Shown piece by piece: positions 17,836-24,984 of a DNA stretch of 64,000 bases (positions are counted from its first letter, which is position 1; every line of letters begins with the position of its first letter). Under the pieces are notes generated by a model. It did not search any database. It was not told where the DNA came from and saw only the letters and a program-made list of their open reading frames with translations. Source of the stretch: Hymenobacter tibetensis (GTDB lineage Bacteria; Bacteroidota; Bacteroidia; Cytophagales; Hymenobacteraceae); the NCBI RefSeq assembly GCF_022827545.1, contig NZ_CP094669.1, forward strand, positions 2,384,001 to 2,448,000, given 5' to 3'. A program made the translations under genes and the position numbers.

Positions 17836-18737
17836 CTGATTTTCTATTAAGGTCTAGGGTAAATATACTTTAATAGCTTACTCACCCTCGTCGGAAGCAA
17901 GAGGCTGTGGCAGGCGCTGGATGTGGCCGTAAGGCAAGGGTGCGCGGGAACGGTTGAAGCCTTTGAGCCAATTGGGTTCGTCTATTACCATTTAGAGGCC
18001 AGGTAGCTTGGACATTAGCTGTTAAATCTACCTTTTTAACACTCAAGTAAGTAACACTGCTAAGCATAATCCGATACGTAGTGTTCCATATTTCGTAACC
18101 CTCCCAGCATAACAAATAGCATTTTCTTCCTACCACTGGTAAGATGGTGCATAGTTTTAGGTACTAGGTAGGGCATAGGGGTGGGTTCGGTTTTGAGGCG
18201 AGGGGGTTTGTGCAGCACGAATCCCTTTGGGCTACCCTTGCGATCAGCAGGGTGCGTAGGTCGGTGAAGACACCTAAACAGCATTTTCTCAGGGGCTAGC
18301 ATACACTACTCGATCGGAGTAGAATTGCGCCAATTAGAACAGTGTACTGGCCTGTTTCTAGTGCTGCTATTTAGGAAAAGTGACGGAATACGGCCTAAAC
18401 ACCACCGAAACAATAGCGTACACTTCTGTTTTCGTAGGCAAAAAAGCTGCATAAAGTTGCTGCCTAGTATGTCCAGCGTGTTGAGCGGCTGTTATATGCC
18501 TTGGCATGAACGTGGTAGACGTTTCCGGTTGTTGCGCACAAGAGTGAAAGCGCGTGTTTCGTAGCGGCCAAGGGGCAAGTAGGTTTGGACTACGAAAATG
18601 GAAAAAGTGCTGGCCTCTTGTCACGCGTACACTCCTGATAAATTATGCTGTCAGGAGTGTATCGTTTGAAAGTCAACACTTTTATCTGTTGTTTATACGC
18701 TGACTTACAACTGCTTGCGTTGTAATTAATTCTCAAT
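17836..18737. other. 902-bp region without a convincing gene
   Basis: Only short open frames of poor composition occur. It contains a palindrome around CTACTCGATCGGAGTAG near 18306 and an inverted repeat TACACTCCTGA (18628-18638) / TCAGGAGTGTA (18651-18661), 11-bp arms, 12-nt loop. The latter lies 77 bp beyond the stop of the leftward HTH gene and may be its terminator or a protein-binding site. Confidence 0.4.
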
Positions 18738-19166
18738 TCACCCGCTTTTTGAGACAGTGGTTCTACTTGCTTGCTCACGAACCACTATCCGCTTCTTATT
18801 TGTTTTTACTGGCCCCTTACTACCGTTGGTAAGCATTTCGGCGCAGGTACGCATTTCTCGGCGAATACGTTCTATAATAAGTAGGCCAGTAGCCGTTATG
18901 TATAGACTAGGGTGTGGGCGGCTAGCAGGGCCAGTAGGCTGACGGGCAACCCATCCAGCGGCTGTCAACCGCCGTACTCGGCCGTATGCTTGGTGTATAC
19001 TCATTAATGCGCCACGCGCCAAACTACTAGCCAGTACACGCTGGCCGCTTCGATTTAATTGGTGGATGTACAGCAGCGTGCATAGGTCGTTGATGTTAGA
19101 ATGCTCGCGAATGGCAACGCGCTCAATGGCTCGCGGAGCTAGGCTGGGATAGCGAAGTGAAATCAC
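18738..19166 (-). CDS. Winged-helix (MarR-like) DNA-binding protein
   Basis: 142 residues, GTG start at 19166 overlapping the stop of the upstream 77-aa gene (GTGA). Residues about 25-100 look like a winged helix: helices LCTLLYIHQLN and HQAYGRVRRLTAAGWVARQ, then a wing ending in LYITATGLLIIERIRREM, the standard pattern for a MarR/PadR-type fold. The tail is basic (KTNKKRIVVREQ). Probably a transcription regulator of the element, or a DNA-binding partner of the HNH protein. The family call rests on pattern only. Confidence 0.6.
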   Translation of the reverse strand: MISLRYPSLAPRAIERVAIREHSNINDLCTLLYIHQLNRSGQRVLASSLARGALMSIHQAYGRVRRLTAAGWVARQPTGPASRPHPSLYITATGLLIIERIRREMRTCAEMLTNGSKGPVKTNKKRIVVREQASRTTVSKSG

Positions 19167-19396
19167 AGGTTTGGAAGGGTAAGGGGTGGCAGGGCTTTAT
19201 GAAAGGCAAGGCCGCTGAGAAGATTGTCGAGGGCTTTAGCTGGGTTTGACTCTCCTTCTGTTTCAAACAATTGTCCCTTAGTGTTAACATAACGGCACCA
19301 AAACCAATCTTTTTCAGGCGTACAGTAAGCGGCAGTAGTAAGGGATACTTCGGAGCCAGCAGCCAAAACCAAAGAGGAAAATCTTGCAAAGTTCAT
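19163..19396 (-). CDS. Small hypothetical protein (77 aa)
   Basis: Not recognised. ATG start; sequence MNFARFSSLVLAAGSEVSL followed by a Trp/Tyr-rich middle (EKDWFWCRYVNTKGQLFETEG) and a hydrophobic C-terminal helix (NPAKALDNLLSGLAF). It sits between the HNH gene (30 bp upstream) and the HTH gene (4-bp overlap downstream), so it is probably the middle gene of a three-gene unit. The overlap is the main argument that it is real. Confidence 0.55.
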   Translation of the reverse strand: MNFARFSSLVLAAGSEVSLTTAAYCTPEKDWFWCRYVNTKGQLFETEGESNPAKALDNLLSGLAFHKALPPLTLPNL

Positions 19397-19426
19397 GGTG
19401 GAAGAAACGCAGGAGTTAAGGGTGAA

Positions 19427-19810
19427 TTAGGAAAGGCGCACTTGTCCAGCGTTGGCGCGTTGTAGCCGCATTTCCTTGGCGTGTCGGTAATTTTCGGCGT
19501 TTGTGACCCATTCTAGGTTGCTTACATGGTTGTTGAGCTTGTTAAAATCTTTGTGGTTCACTTGGTCTTTGCCCGGTATGCTCGGCAGAAAGCGTTCGGC
19601 AACTAGTCGGTGAACCAAGTAGTGCTTAGCCCTACCACCGGGCACGGAAAATGATACTTGCTTGTAGCCTCTTGTTTGCGTGCCCACTTTCATAATGAGC
19701 GGGTGGCCGATTGCCGAAAGCACCTGTCCGCAGCGGCTCACGTAATAGCGCGGCCACTCATCAATGCGGAAGAAAAGGATGCCCGCATAGTAAATCGTTG
19801 TAGTATTCAT
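19427..19810 (-). CDS. HNH endonuclease (NUMOD4-type)
   Basis: 127 residues. The N-terminus resembles NUMOD4 (EWPRYYVSRCGQVLS, residues 18-32), the module seen in phage and intron homing nucleases. The HNH core follows: VHRLVAERFLP, then VNHKDFNKLNNHVSNLEWVT region (about 85-107) with the His, Asn and second Asn/His positions of the family. It would nick or cut double-stranded DNA. Such genes are common free-riders in phages and mobile elements. First gene of a likely three-gene unit with the 77-aa and winged-helix genes. Confidence 0.82.
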   Translation of the reverse strand: MNTTTIYYAGILFFRIDEWPRYYVSRCGQVLSAIGHPLIMKVGTQTRGYKQVSFSVPGGRAKHYLVHRLVAERFLPSIPGKDQVNHKDFNKLNNHVSNLEWVTNAENYRHAKEMRLQRANAGQVRLS

Positions 19811-19877
19811 TGAAAAAAGAGCAAAGCGGTAGCTAAAGCAGCCCGATTTTGGGCGCCTGCGTGGGGTGAATGGTTCA

Positions 19878-19901
19878 GGGGTTGGGGGTTGGGGGTTGGG
19901 G
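19878..19901 (+). other. G-quadruplex motif
   Basis: Four runs of G4-5 separated by TT (run positions 19878-19881, 19884-19888, 19891-19895, 19898-19901). Short loops predict a very stable quadruplex. It lies in the 290-bp gap between the replication-type gene and the HNH gene and is related to the 570-645 repeat. The rest of the gap shows no gene. Confidence 0.7.
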
Positions 19902-20067
19902 TAGCTCCGACGCTACCGGGGCACGCTATACAGGGCCGGGCAATGCCTTGACGCTGCGCTGTGCTGCTCGCTCCGCTCGCCTACCAAAAAAGGAGGGGTT
20001 TATAGGCGCTTTGGGCCAGTGGTTCCACTCGTTATAGGGCTGTTCTGGTGGGTAAAAGAGAGGGAGG

Positions 20068-20095
20068 GTTTCCAAGTGATTACAAGCTTGGAAAC
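20068..20095 (-). terminator. Hairpin after the Rep-like gene
   Basis: Perfect GTTTCCAAG (20068-20076) / CTTGGAAAC (20087-20095) just beyond the stop codon at 20101, followed on the minus strand by a pyrimidine-rich run (CTCCCTCTCTTTTACC). Confidence 0.55.
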
Positions 20096-20100
20096 AGGGG

Positions 20101-21039
20101 TCATATTTGGGCCTTTGCTTTGGGGCTTAGTTCCGGTACTTCCAGGCGGGCCAGCTCCTTGTTCAGCGCGTCGTCGTAGGGGTTGACCTCAGCGCGTTGA
20201 GCCAGTAGTTCCTTAGCGCGGGCGCGGTTACGCTTGTAGGTGCTGGGTGCTTGCTTCTTGCGCATGGCCTCCCAAAAGGCGGTATTGTCGGCCACTGCTA
20301 ATAGCGCGGCCTCTGAGAAGGTCAGCCCATCGAAATCAGAGTCTTGCATGTGGTGGCGGTGTTGAATAAGGTTCCAATGCCTTTGAATGTCGGCCAGCAC
20401 AACGGCCAGCACTTCCGGCTTGGGGAGGTCAGCCAGCGTTAGTTGTGCAAGGCCCGTTAGTTGCACCAGCGGCCGGGCGCGGCGGTACACGACCTCGTAG
20501 CGGGCTAGGTGCGGCGGGCCAGTGGCGGGCAGCGAGCGGCCCTGTAACTGGCTGTATTTGCCCTTGTCGTACACCTTCACCCAATAGTCGCTGTGATAGG
20601 CTCCGTATTCCAGCGGCCGGGTAGCGCCGTGGGGTGGTTTGGTTGCGGCAAACGGCGCTGTTTTGTGGCTGGCAAGACTTTCTAGAAACGGTCGGGGCGA
20701 AGTAGCTACCGGAATGTTCACCCCGGCCTCCAATCCTACAATGCGGAGCGAGTCAGGAGGCAAGCCAACGTAAGCGGCAAGGTCGGTGCAAGCTTGGTGC
20801 ACTTGTGGGGCCGTGAAGGTGCCTAGATTGTGCCCTTGGGCAAAGGTTTGCAGAGAACCCCGTACTCGTAACTCCCGCGAGTCAGGCTTGTAATCAATCC
20901 GCATCCCTCGCCGCTGCACTCGCACCCAGCCTTTGGCATCGGTGGCCCCGTCGTTGTCAAGGAAGGCCGGTGAACGGGCTAGGTGCTGCTCCGCTTCCTC
21001 ATCCGGCAAGGTGGAACGGGCGTTCAGGCTGTCGTACAT
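20101..21039 (-). CDS. Putative replication initiator (phage/plasmid Rep-like)
   Basis: 312 residues. It reads like the phage/plasmid replication protein family (filamentous phage gene II/X-like and related rolling-circle initiators): an N-terminal beta-rich part (GMRIDYKPDSRELRVRGS, GHNLGTFT), a central YWVKVYDKGKYS element with the conserved K-x-Y-D-K-G pattern, then RYEVVYRRARPL and a helical, basic C-terminus (ending SPKAKAQI). The catalytic Tyr cannot be assigned with certainty. It starts 10 bp after the excisionase-like gene, as expected for an excise-and-replicate module in an IME or satellite. Alternative: a mobilization protein. Confidence 0.55.
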   Translation of the reverse strand: MYDSLNARSTLPDEEAEQHLARSPAFLDNDGATDAKGWVRVQRRGMRIDYKPDSRELRVRGSLQTFAQGHNLGTFTAPQVHQACTDLAAYVGLPPDSLRIVGLEAGVNIPVATSPRPFLESLASHKTAPFAATKPPHGATRPLEYGAYHSDYWVKVYDKGKYSQLQGRSLPATGPPHLARYEVVYRRARPLVQLTGLAQLTLADLPKPEVLAVVLADIQRHWNLIQHRHHMQDSDFDGLTFSEAALLAVADNTAFWEAMRKKQAPSTYKRNRARAKELLAQRAEVNPYDDALNKELARLEVPELSPKAKAQI

Positions 21040-21049
21040 AGCAACCCGG

Positions 21050-21331
21050 CTATACCAAGTCTTTCTGTGCGCGGCTCCCTGCTTTCAGGTAATCCAGCAA
21101 TTCAGCGCGAGAGAACGTTAGCCGCCCGCCCCGCTTCATGTGTGGCAAAGCGCGCTGCGATACAAGGGCGTAGATACGAGGCTTACTCAAGCGTAGCACT
21201 TCTTGCGCTAGCTCAATACCGCCAACATCGGGGCCAGCATGAGTTGGGGCGCTCACTCGTTGCAGCAGCTCGTTCTGGCTGGCCTCAATCCGGCGCAACC
21301 AATCTTCTAGGGTGGCAAAGGGATTTTGCAT
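21050..21331 (-). CDS. Excisionase-like helix-turn-helix protein
   Basis: 93 residues from the ATG at 21331; this start is favoured over one 13 codons earlier because AAAGAGGTGG, a rare good ribosome-binding site, lies just before it. Residues about 40-85 form a MerR-like winged HTH (LAQEVLRLSKPRIYALVSQRALPHMKRGG, LTFSRAELLDYLKAG), the HTH_17/excisionase pattern that bends DNA at attachment sites. An N-terminal helix (LEDWLRRIEASQNELLQRV) may dimerise. It lies directly before the Rep-like gene and next to the tandem palindromes at 21410-21432, its possible target. Confidence 0.8.
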   Translation of the reverse strand: MQNPFATLEDWLRRIEASQNELLQRVSAPTHAGPDVGGIELAQEVLRLSKPRIYALVSQRALPHMKRGGRLTFSRAELLDYLKAGSRAQKDLV

Positions 21332-21409
21332 TGTTCGCCACCTCTTTACAGCAGGCTCCGTTGCCTGCATTTGTTAGTAGCGGGTCAAAGTTTGGTGTCA
21401 CTAGGTAGC

Positions 21410-21432
21410 AGAACCGGTTCTGAACCGGTTCT
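21410..21432. promoter_or_regulatory. Tandem palindromic operator candidate
   Basis: Two GAACCGGTTC palindromes (21411-21420 and 21422-21431) one base apart, i.e. an 11-bp period, about one helical turn. They sit between the 359-aa gene and the excisionase-like gene, where an operator for the latter would be. Confidence 0.6.
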
Positions 21433-21442
21433 GAAATGATTG

Positions 21443-22522
21443 CTACTGCTTCCCTTTACGCTTTCCTTCAAGCTCCCTTATGTATTTGTCTGCTTCTGCT
21501 TGTTGTTCTATTGCTAGATATTGCTTGATGTATTTCAAATCTGCCACAACGGCATTAAGAACTTGCGTAGCACTTACGTTTTTAATTTTGCCCGCGTCGC
21601 TCCAATATCTTACGGCCTCCCCAGCCTTTGTTTTAAAATCGCGCCCTTTATCTCCATAGCGCAAAAACAGGGCTTCGGCTTCTGTTGGCGAGTTAATTGC
21701 TTCCCCTAAATCGCCCCGAAAGAAGTGTAATAGTACTACGCGCCGGCGCGTAACCAGCATCTGACTATCCTTTGTCGGGTCACTATTTACTTCTGTTGCT
21801 GGGCTGAGCTTGCTTGCTGTTTGAATGCTAGGAATCGGGCTTGCTTCTCGGCGCTGGTTTTTATCACCGAGCACCCCGCTCAATGAGTCTAGTTCATTCA
21901 ACAATGTGTCGTGCTTGTCTGATACGAACTCCCAAGCCTCATCTACAGCCTGCTCGACTATTTCTCCTATATAGTTTCCTGCAATCCATTCTAAAGAGTT
22001 AAAGCCGTTTAGTACAGTTTCAACCAATTCGACACGGCCTTCGGGCGTTGGAACAGCAGCAATAGCAGCTTTTACTCTGCTCTTAAAGTCGAATACCATA
22101 GTATCTAACTCGCGGTTTACTACCTCTAATTCTGCTCTATTCTGTGGCTCGCCCCGCCATTCCTTAATTATTGGCATCGGGAAGGGTAACGTATATCCTT
22201 GCAATCCCGCTTGCTTAAGGCTTCTTGTTAATTCAACAAGGGAAAGCGATAGCTCAATGTCTCCCTCTGGGCATATGAGGCGTTTAGCCCCATGCAATAG
22301 ATAGCTAAAAGAGTATAGTGGGCCGAGGCATTCGTCTTGAACATGCAATTCTAGCTTCACTAAAGCAGGCATAGCCGCACGTATTTTCTCGACTTCCGCC
22401 TGTACCTCCTCAAAAGTCATAGGTACTACTCCGCTTGCCTCCTGCCTTCTACCGGCAATAATCTCTGCGCGCAAAATGAAAGCACGGAATAGAGGGTGAC
22501 ACGTTGGATAGGTCGCTTCCAT
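21443..22522 (-). CDS. Unrecognised element protein (359 aa)
   Basis: No family could be assigned. Mostly helical: EEVQAEVEKIRAAMPALVKLELHVQ, SLVELTRSLKQAGL, ELDTMVFDFKSRVKAAIAAV, and a charged C-terminal part (RRRVVLLHFFRGDLGEAI, YGDKGRDFKTKAGEAVRYW, LEGKRKGKQ). The C-terminal third reads like a small DNA-binding module, but no motif proves it. It starts 21 bp after the integrase stop on the same strand and is probably co-transcribed. Position between integrase and excisionase suggests a role in element regulation or transfer. Confidence 0.7.
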   Translation of the reverse strand: MEATYPTCHPLFRAFILRAEIIAGRRQEASGVVPMTFEEVQAEVEKIRAAMPALVKLELHVQDECLGPLYSFSYLLHGAKRLICPEGDIELSLSLVELTRSLKQAGLQGYTLPFPMPIIKEWRGEPQNRAELEVVNRELDTMVFDFKSRVKAAIAAVPTPEGRVELVETVLNGFNSLEWIAGNYIGEIVEQAVDEAWEFVSDKHDTLLNELDSLSGVLGDKNQRREASPIPSIQTASKLSPATEVNSDPTKDSQMLVTRRRVVLLHFFRGDLGEAINSPTEAEALFLRYGDKGRDFKTKAGEAVRYWSDAGKIKNVSATQVLNAVVADLKYIKQYLAIEQQAEADKYIRELEGKRKGKQ

Positions 22523-22543
22523 ATATTAATAGTGGCAAGAAGA

Positions 22544-23866
22544 TCAAAGCAGGCTTTCAAAAGCGGAATCTAACACGCTCGACGCAAAGGAGTCTAAATA
22601 CACGGCTGTAACCGCTTCGGACTTATGGCCCATGCTTTCCGAGATAACGCCCGTTGCAACTCCTGAATGTTTAAGGCTGGTCGCGAAGCTATGGCGCGCC
22701 GTGTAAGTAGTGATGGCCGTTGATATGCCAGCCTCGGCGGCCAGCTCTTTCAAGTCAGCATTGACTTGCCGTAATAGCTTATGCAGGCGGTTGTTTACCT
22801 GCGTTGGAGTTTGGTGCCGCCGGTCGTTGATAATCGGGAAAACGTACCCATCGGGACCAGTATGGGTAGTAGGCCGATAGTATTCAACAATGGCAGCGGC
22901 CGGGGCTAGCAGCCGCACCGAGAACTTGCCGCCCGTCTTACGTCGCACATAGTTTACGCGAGGGTGCCCGTCAGCGTCGCGAGAAAGATTATGCCAGCGT
23001 AGGTTGGAGAGGTCAATAAAATTCACCCCGCCGACGTAGAACGAGAATAGAAATACATTCTTTGCCAGCCGTAGCCGCTCAGTGGTAGGCTGCAAGGTTT
23101 CCAGCTTCCGCACATCGTCGCGAGTCAGGGCGCGCTTGGTGGTGGAAAGGTCGAACTTACCAACGTTGAATTTGTGCCGCTCGGCCACGTTGCGGGCAAA
23201 CGGGTAGTTTTCTGGCTTGGCTATGCCGTTGGCAATGGCTTTATTTAACACGGCCCGTAAGGTGCGGAACCGCTGAGAGAGAGTATTGCCTTCATTGCCG
23301 CTAGCACGTAAGGTGTTTTCCCACTCGGTGCAAAAGGATACCGTCACGCGGTCAAAAGGCACATCAGCAGTGCCATACTCGTCCAAGATGAACTTTGCCA
23401 ACTGGCGGCGCATATCCCGATACACGCGGGCATTGCCTAGCTGGCGGGAGGCGGTCATAGTAGCTATGAGTTCGTCTATGTAGGCCAGCACTTGAACGCG
23501 CCGCGTGGCCTTGCGGCCCTCAATGGCTTTTTGCGCCACGTCGGCCACCGTATGCTGCTCATCGTTGGAAGCAATGGCCCCGGCTGCTGTGTCGTACTTC
23601 TTTTCCCAATCAGCCAACGAGTTTATCAGGGCTTCGCGTTGAATGTCGGGGTAGCTTTTGCGGATAGCCTGCCGATAGCCGGTTTTCTTCTCGTTCCAAT
23701 ATTGGGGTAGGAGGGAGAGGCCCGTTGACAAATATTTACGTTGGCGGTTCTTAGTAATGCAGAGCATAAACGGGTGCGAACCATCGGCCAGCGTCTTGCT
23801 AGTGTAATACACGGCCCGTACGGTTGCTTTGCCTTCCTTATGCTCGGTGGTTCTGGTTTGGCTCAT
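22544..23866 (-). CDS. Tyrosine recombinase (integrase) of the element
   Basis: 440 residues. N-terminal arm-binding region (about 1-110), SAM-like core-binding domain (about 115-215: VLAYIDELIATMTASRQLGNARVYRD), catalytic domain (about 240-430). Visible catalytic positions: RKTGGKFSVRL (Lys region), the TARHSFATSL box with Arg, GHKSEAV (His) and the nucleophile Tyr in VYLDSF. At the usual first Arg position the sequence reads FYVGGVNFIDL, so that Arg is absent, as is reported for the CTnDOT integrase. It is the gene nearest attR and transcribed inwards. Its likely -7 element overlaps the GGTTTACAC repeats, which suggests self-regulation. Confidence 0.92.
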   Translation of the reverse strand: MSQTRTTEHKEGKATVRAVYYTSKTLADGSHPFMLCITKNRQRKYLSTGLSLLPQYWNEKKTGYRQAIRKSYPDIQREALINSLADWEKKYDTAAGAIASNDEQHTVADVAQKAIEGRKATRRVQVLAYIDELIATMTASRQLGNARVYRDMRRQLAKFILDEYGTADVPFDRVTVSFCTEWENTLRASGNEGNTLSQRFRTLRAVLNKAIANGIAKPENYPFARNVAERHKFNVGKFDLSTTKRALTRDDVRKLETLQPTTERLRLAKNVFLFSFYVGGVNFIDLSNLRWHNLSRDADGHPRVNYVRRKTGGKFSVRLLAPAAAIVEYYRPTTHTGPDGYVFPIINDRRHQTPTQVNNRLHKLLRQVNADLKELAAEAGISTAITTYTARHSFATSLKHSGVATGVISESMGHKSEAVTAVYLDSFASSVLDSAFESLL

Positions 23867-23869
23867 GCT

Positions 23870-23911
23870 GTGTAAACCGCGTTGGTTTACACAACGGTTT
23901 ACACAAACCTA
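23870..23911 (-). promoter_or_regulatory. Integrase promoter overlapping repeat sites
   Basis: Minus strand TAGGTTTG (23904-23911) fits the -7 consensus. Repeats: GTGTAAACC at 23870-23878 (inverted) and GGTTTACAC at 23884-23892 and 23896-23904. The last shares a base with the -7 element. Confidence 0.6.
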
Positions 23912-24019
23912 ATAGAAAACGTGATAGTAGCAATATACAGTAATGAATAAAATGCTTGTTTACGGTAGTTTAAGGGCTATTTTGGTAGAAGTCAACACCC
24001 TATAAATACAGTAGGGTTA

Positions 24020-24072
24020 CTGCCTTCTAAGCAGCCGGTCATGTGTTCGAATCACATCGGGGCCACTCTCAG
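24020..24072 (+). repeat. attR: 53-bp direct repeat (tRNA-Arg 3' end)
   Basis: Perfect copy of 14148-14200. It contains the displaced 3' part of tRNA-Arg without the 5' half, so it is not a functional tRNA. Confidence 0.92.
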
Positions 24073-24076
24073 GATT

Positions 24077-24109
24077 AACCACTTAGCTTAACTGCTAAGT
24101 GGTTTTTTT
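24077..24109 (+). terminator. Original tRNA-Arg terminator copy
   Basis: AACCACTTAGC / GCTAAGTGGTT stem with T7, differing from the left copy mainly in the loop. Confidence 0.75.
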
Positions 24110-24589
24110 ATGCCCGGTTCAACGATGGTTGTGTGGTATCAACACTAATAAAGCTTGTCGCTCTATATAGTTTCAACTGCATAAGAGTGTTGACTGAAGG
24201 CTGACCATTTTTTGAGTTTCTCTTGTACTGGATGCCGCAGCATTTTTAGCTCAATAGTGTGGAACTCCCAGCCAGTATTCGAGAGGCGCCGAAGCCATAG
24301 CCGCTTAGTCCTTCTCTACTACTTTATAGCACATCGGGAGTGGTGCCAACAGCAACAAGGGTATGCAAAGGTGCACAAGTCACAATCTTGTGTGATTAGG
24401 GTACTGTGTACCCTATAACAAACGTGCAGTAACTGTTTTCTCATTTCTATAATTGAGTATCAAATATAGAATAGTAGAATAGTTATAGTCTCAAAACCAC
24501 AAGCATCTTCCTTTCTATACATAGTTTTAGAAGGTTAGTTTGTTTTTGCGCAGAACCATGACTTATAGTACTGCCTCTTCTCACAGCCT
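24110..24589. other. 480-bp gap right of attR, no gene seen
   Basis: AT-richer than the host. The first bases (CCCGGTTCAACGATGGTTGTG) still resemble the element's left-end repeat region, which may be a trace of an older insertion. No convincing open frame. Confidence 0.35.
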
Positions 24590-24769
24590 ATGCACACTAC
24601 TTCTACTATTGTATTTACGGTTTCTGTACCCTCTGGTGTGGAAAGCACACTATACTTTGAAACGATTGACGGGTACTGGGTTTCTCGAGAGGAAGGAGAG
24701 AAAGCTTTGCAAAGTGGTCAAGCGATACTGATAAGCGGGTTGCTAATAGGGTTGTTCTATACCAACTGA
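24590..24769 (+). CDS. Possible small protein (59 aa)
   Basis: A short frame from ATG 24590 to TGA 24767-24769. The second half reads like real protein (YFETIDGYWVSREEG, EKALQSGQAILISGLL) and ends with a hydrophobic stretch LISGLLIGLFYTN. I do not recognise it. There is no clear promoter or RBS and no neighbour in the same unit, so it could also be the remnant of a larger gene. Confidence 0.35.
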   Translation: MHTTSTIVFTVSVPSGVESTLYFETIDGYWVSREEGEKALQSGQAILISGLLIGLFYTN

Positions 24770-24934
24770 AGTATATAAAGTTGAATTTGCTGCTAACGCT
24801 GGTTCCCAAAATGAATCAGCATTTAAAGTCAACTTGTAGTGAGGTGCAATTGTATGATCGGGCAAGGGGAGTATTCCTGTCTGAATGAAGCTCTAGGCTT
24901 GTCGTTTGGTTGGTTTAGGTATCTCGTTATTTAA

Positions 24935-24967
24935 GGCCACAGGCGAAAAGAACTTTCGCCTGTGGCC
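24935..24967. repeat. Perfect 14-bp hairpin before the NucA-type gene
   Basis: GGCCACAGGCGAAA (24935-24948) / TTTCGCCTGTGGCC (24954-24967), 5-nt loop, ending three bases before the -7 element. Confidence 0.75.
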
Positions 24968-24969
24968 GG

Positions 24970-24977
24970 TACCTTTG
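24970..24977 (+). promoter_or_regulatory. -7 promoter element for NucA-type nuclease
   Basis: TACCTTTG, ending 7 bases before the ATG at 24985, so the transcript would be leaderless or nearly so. Confidence 0.55.
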
Positions 24978-24984
24978 CCCATCA

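Larger units (their letters stand above)
14148..24072. mobile_element. Integrated element in tRNA-Arg (IME-like island)
   Basis: Bounded by perfect 53-bp direct repeats (14148-14200 and 24020-24072) covering the tRNA anticodon-stem to 3' end; one unit is 9,872 bp. It carries a tyrosine recombinase next to the right end, an excisionase-like HTH, a replication-initiator-like protein, repeated GGTTTACAC sites near both ends, and cargo genes. No conjugation pilus, relaxase with recognisable motifs, or capsid genes are seen, so it is best described as an integrative (perhaps mobilizable) element or a satellite. The left cargo half is visibly AT-richer than the host genes around it. Confidence 0.88.

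Noticed and set aside
17882..18624. Short open frames in the silent part of the element
   Set aside because: Poor composition, no motifs, no plausible starts; left as non-coding.
24020..24072. Second tRNA-Arg gene
   Set aside because: Only the 3' half is present; no D arm or 5' acceptor strand precedes it.
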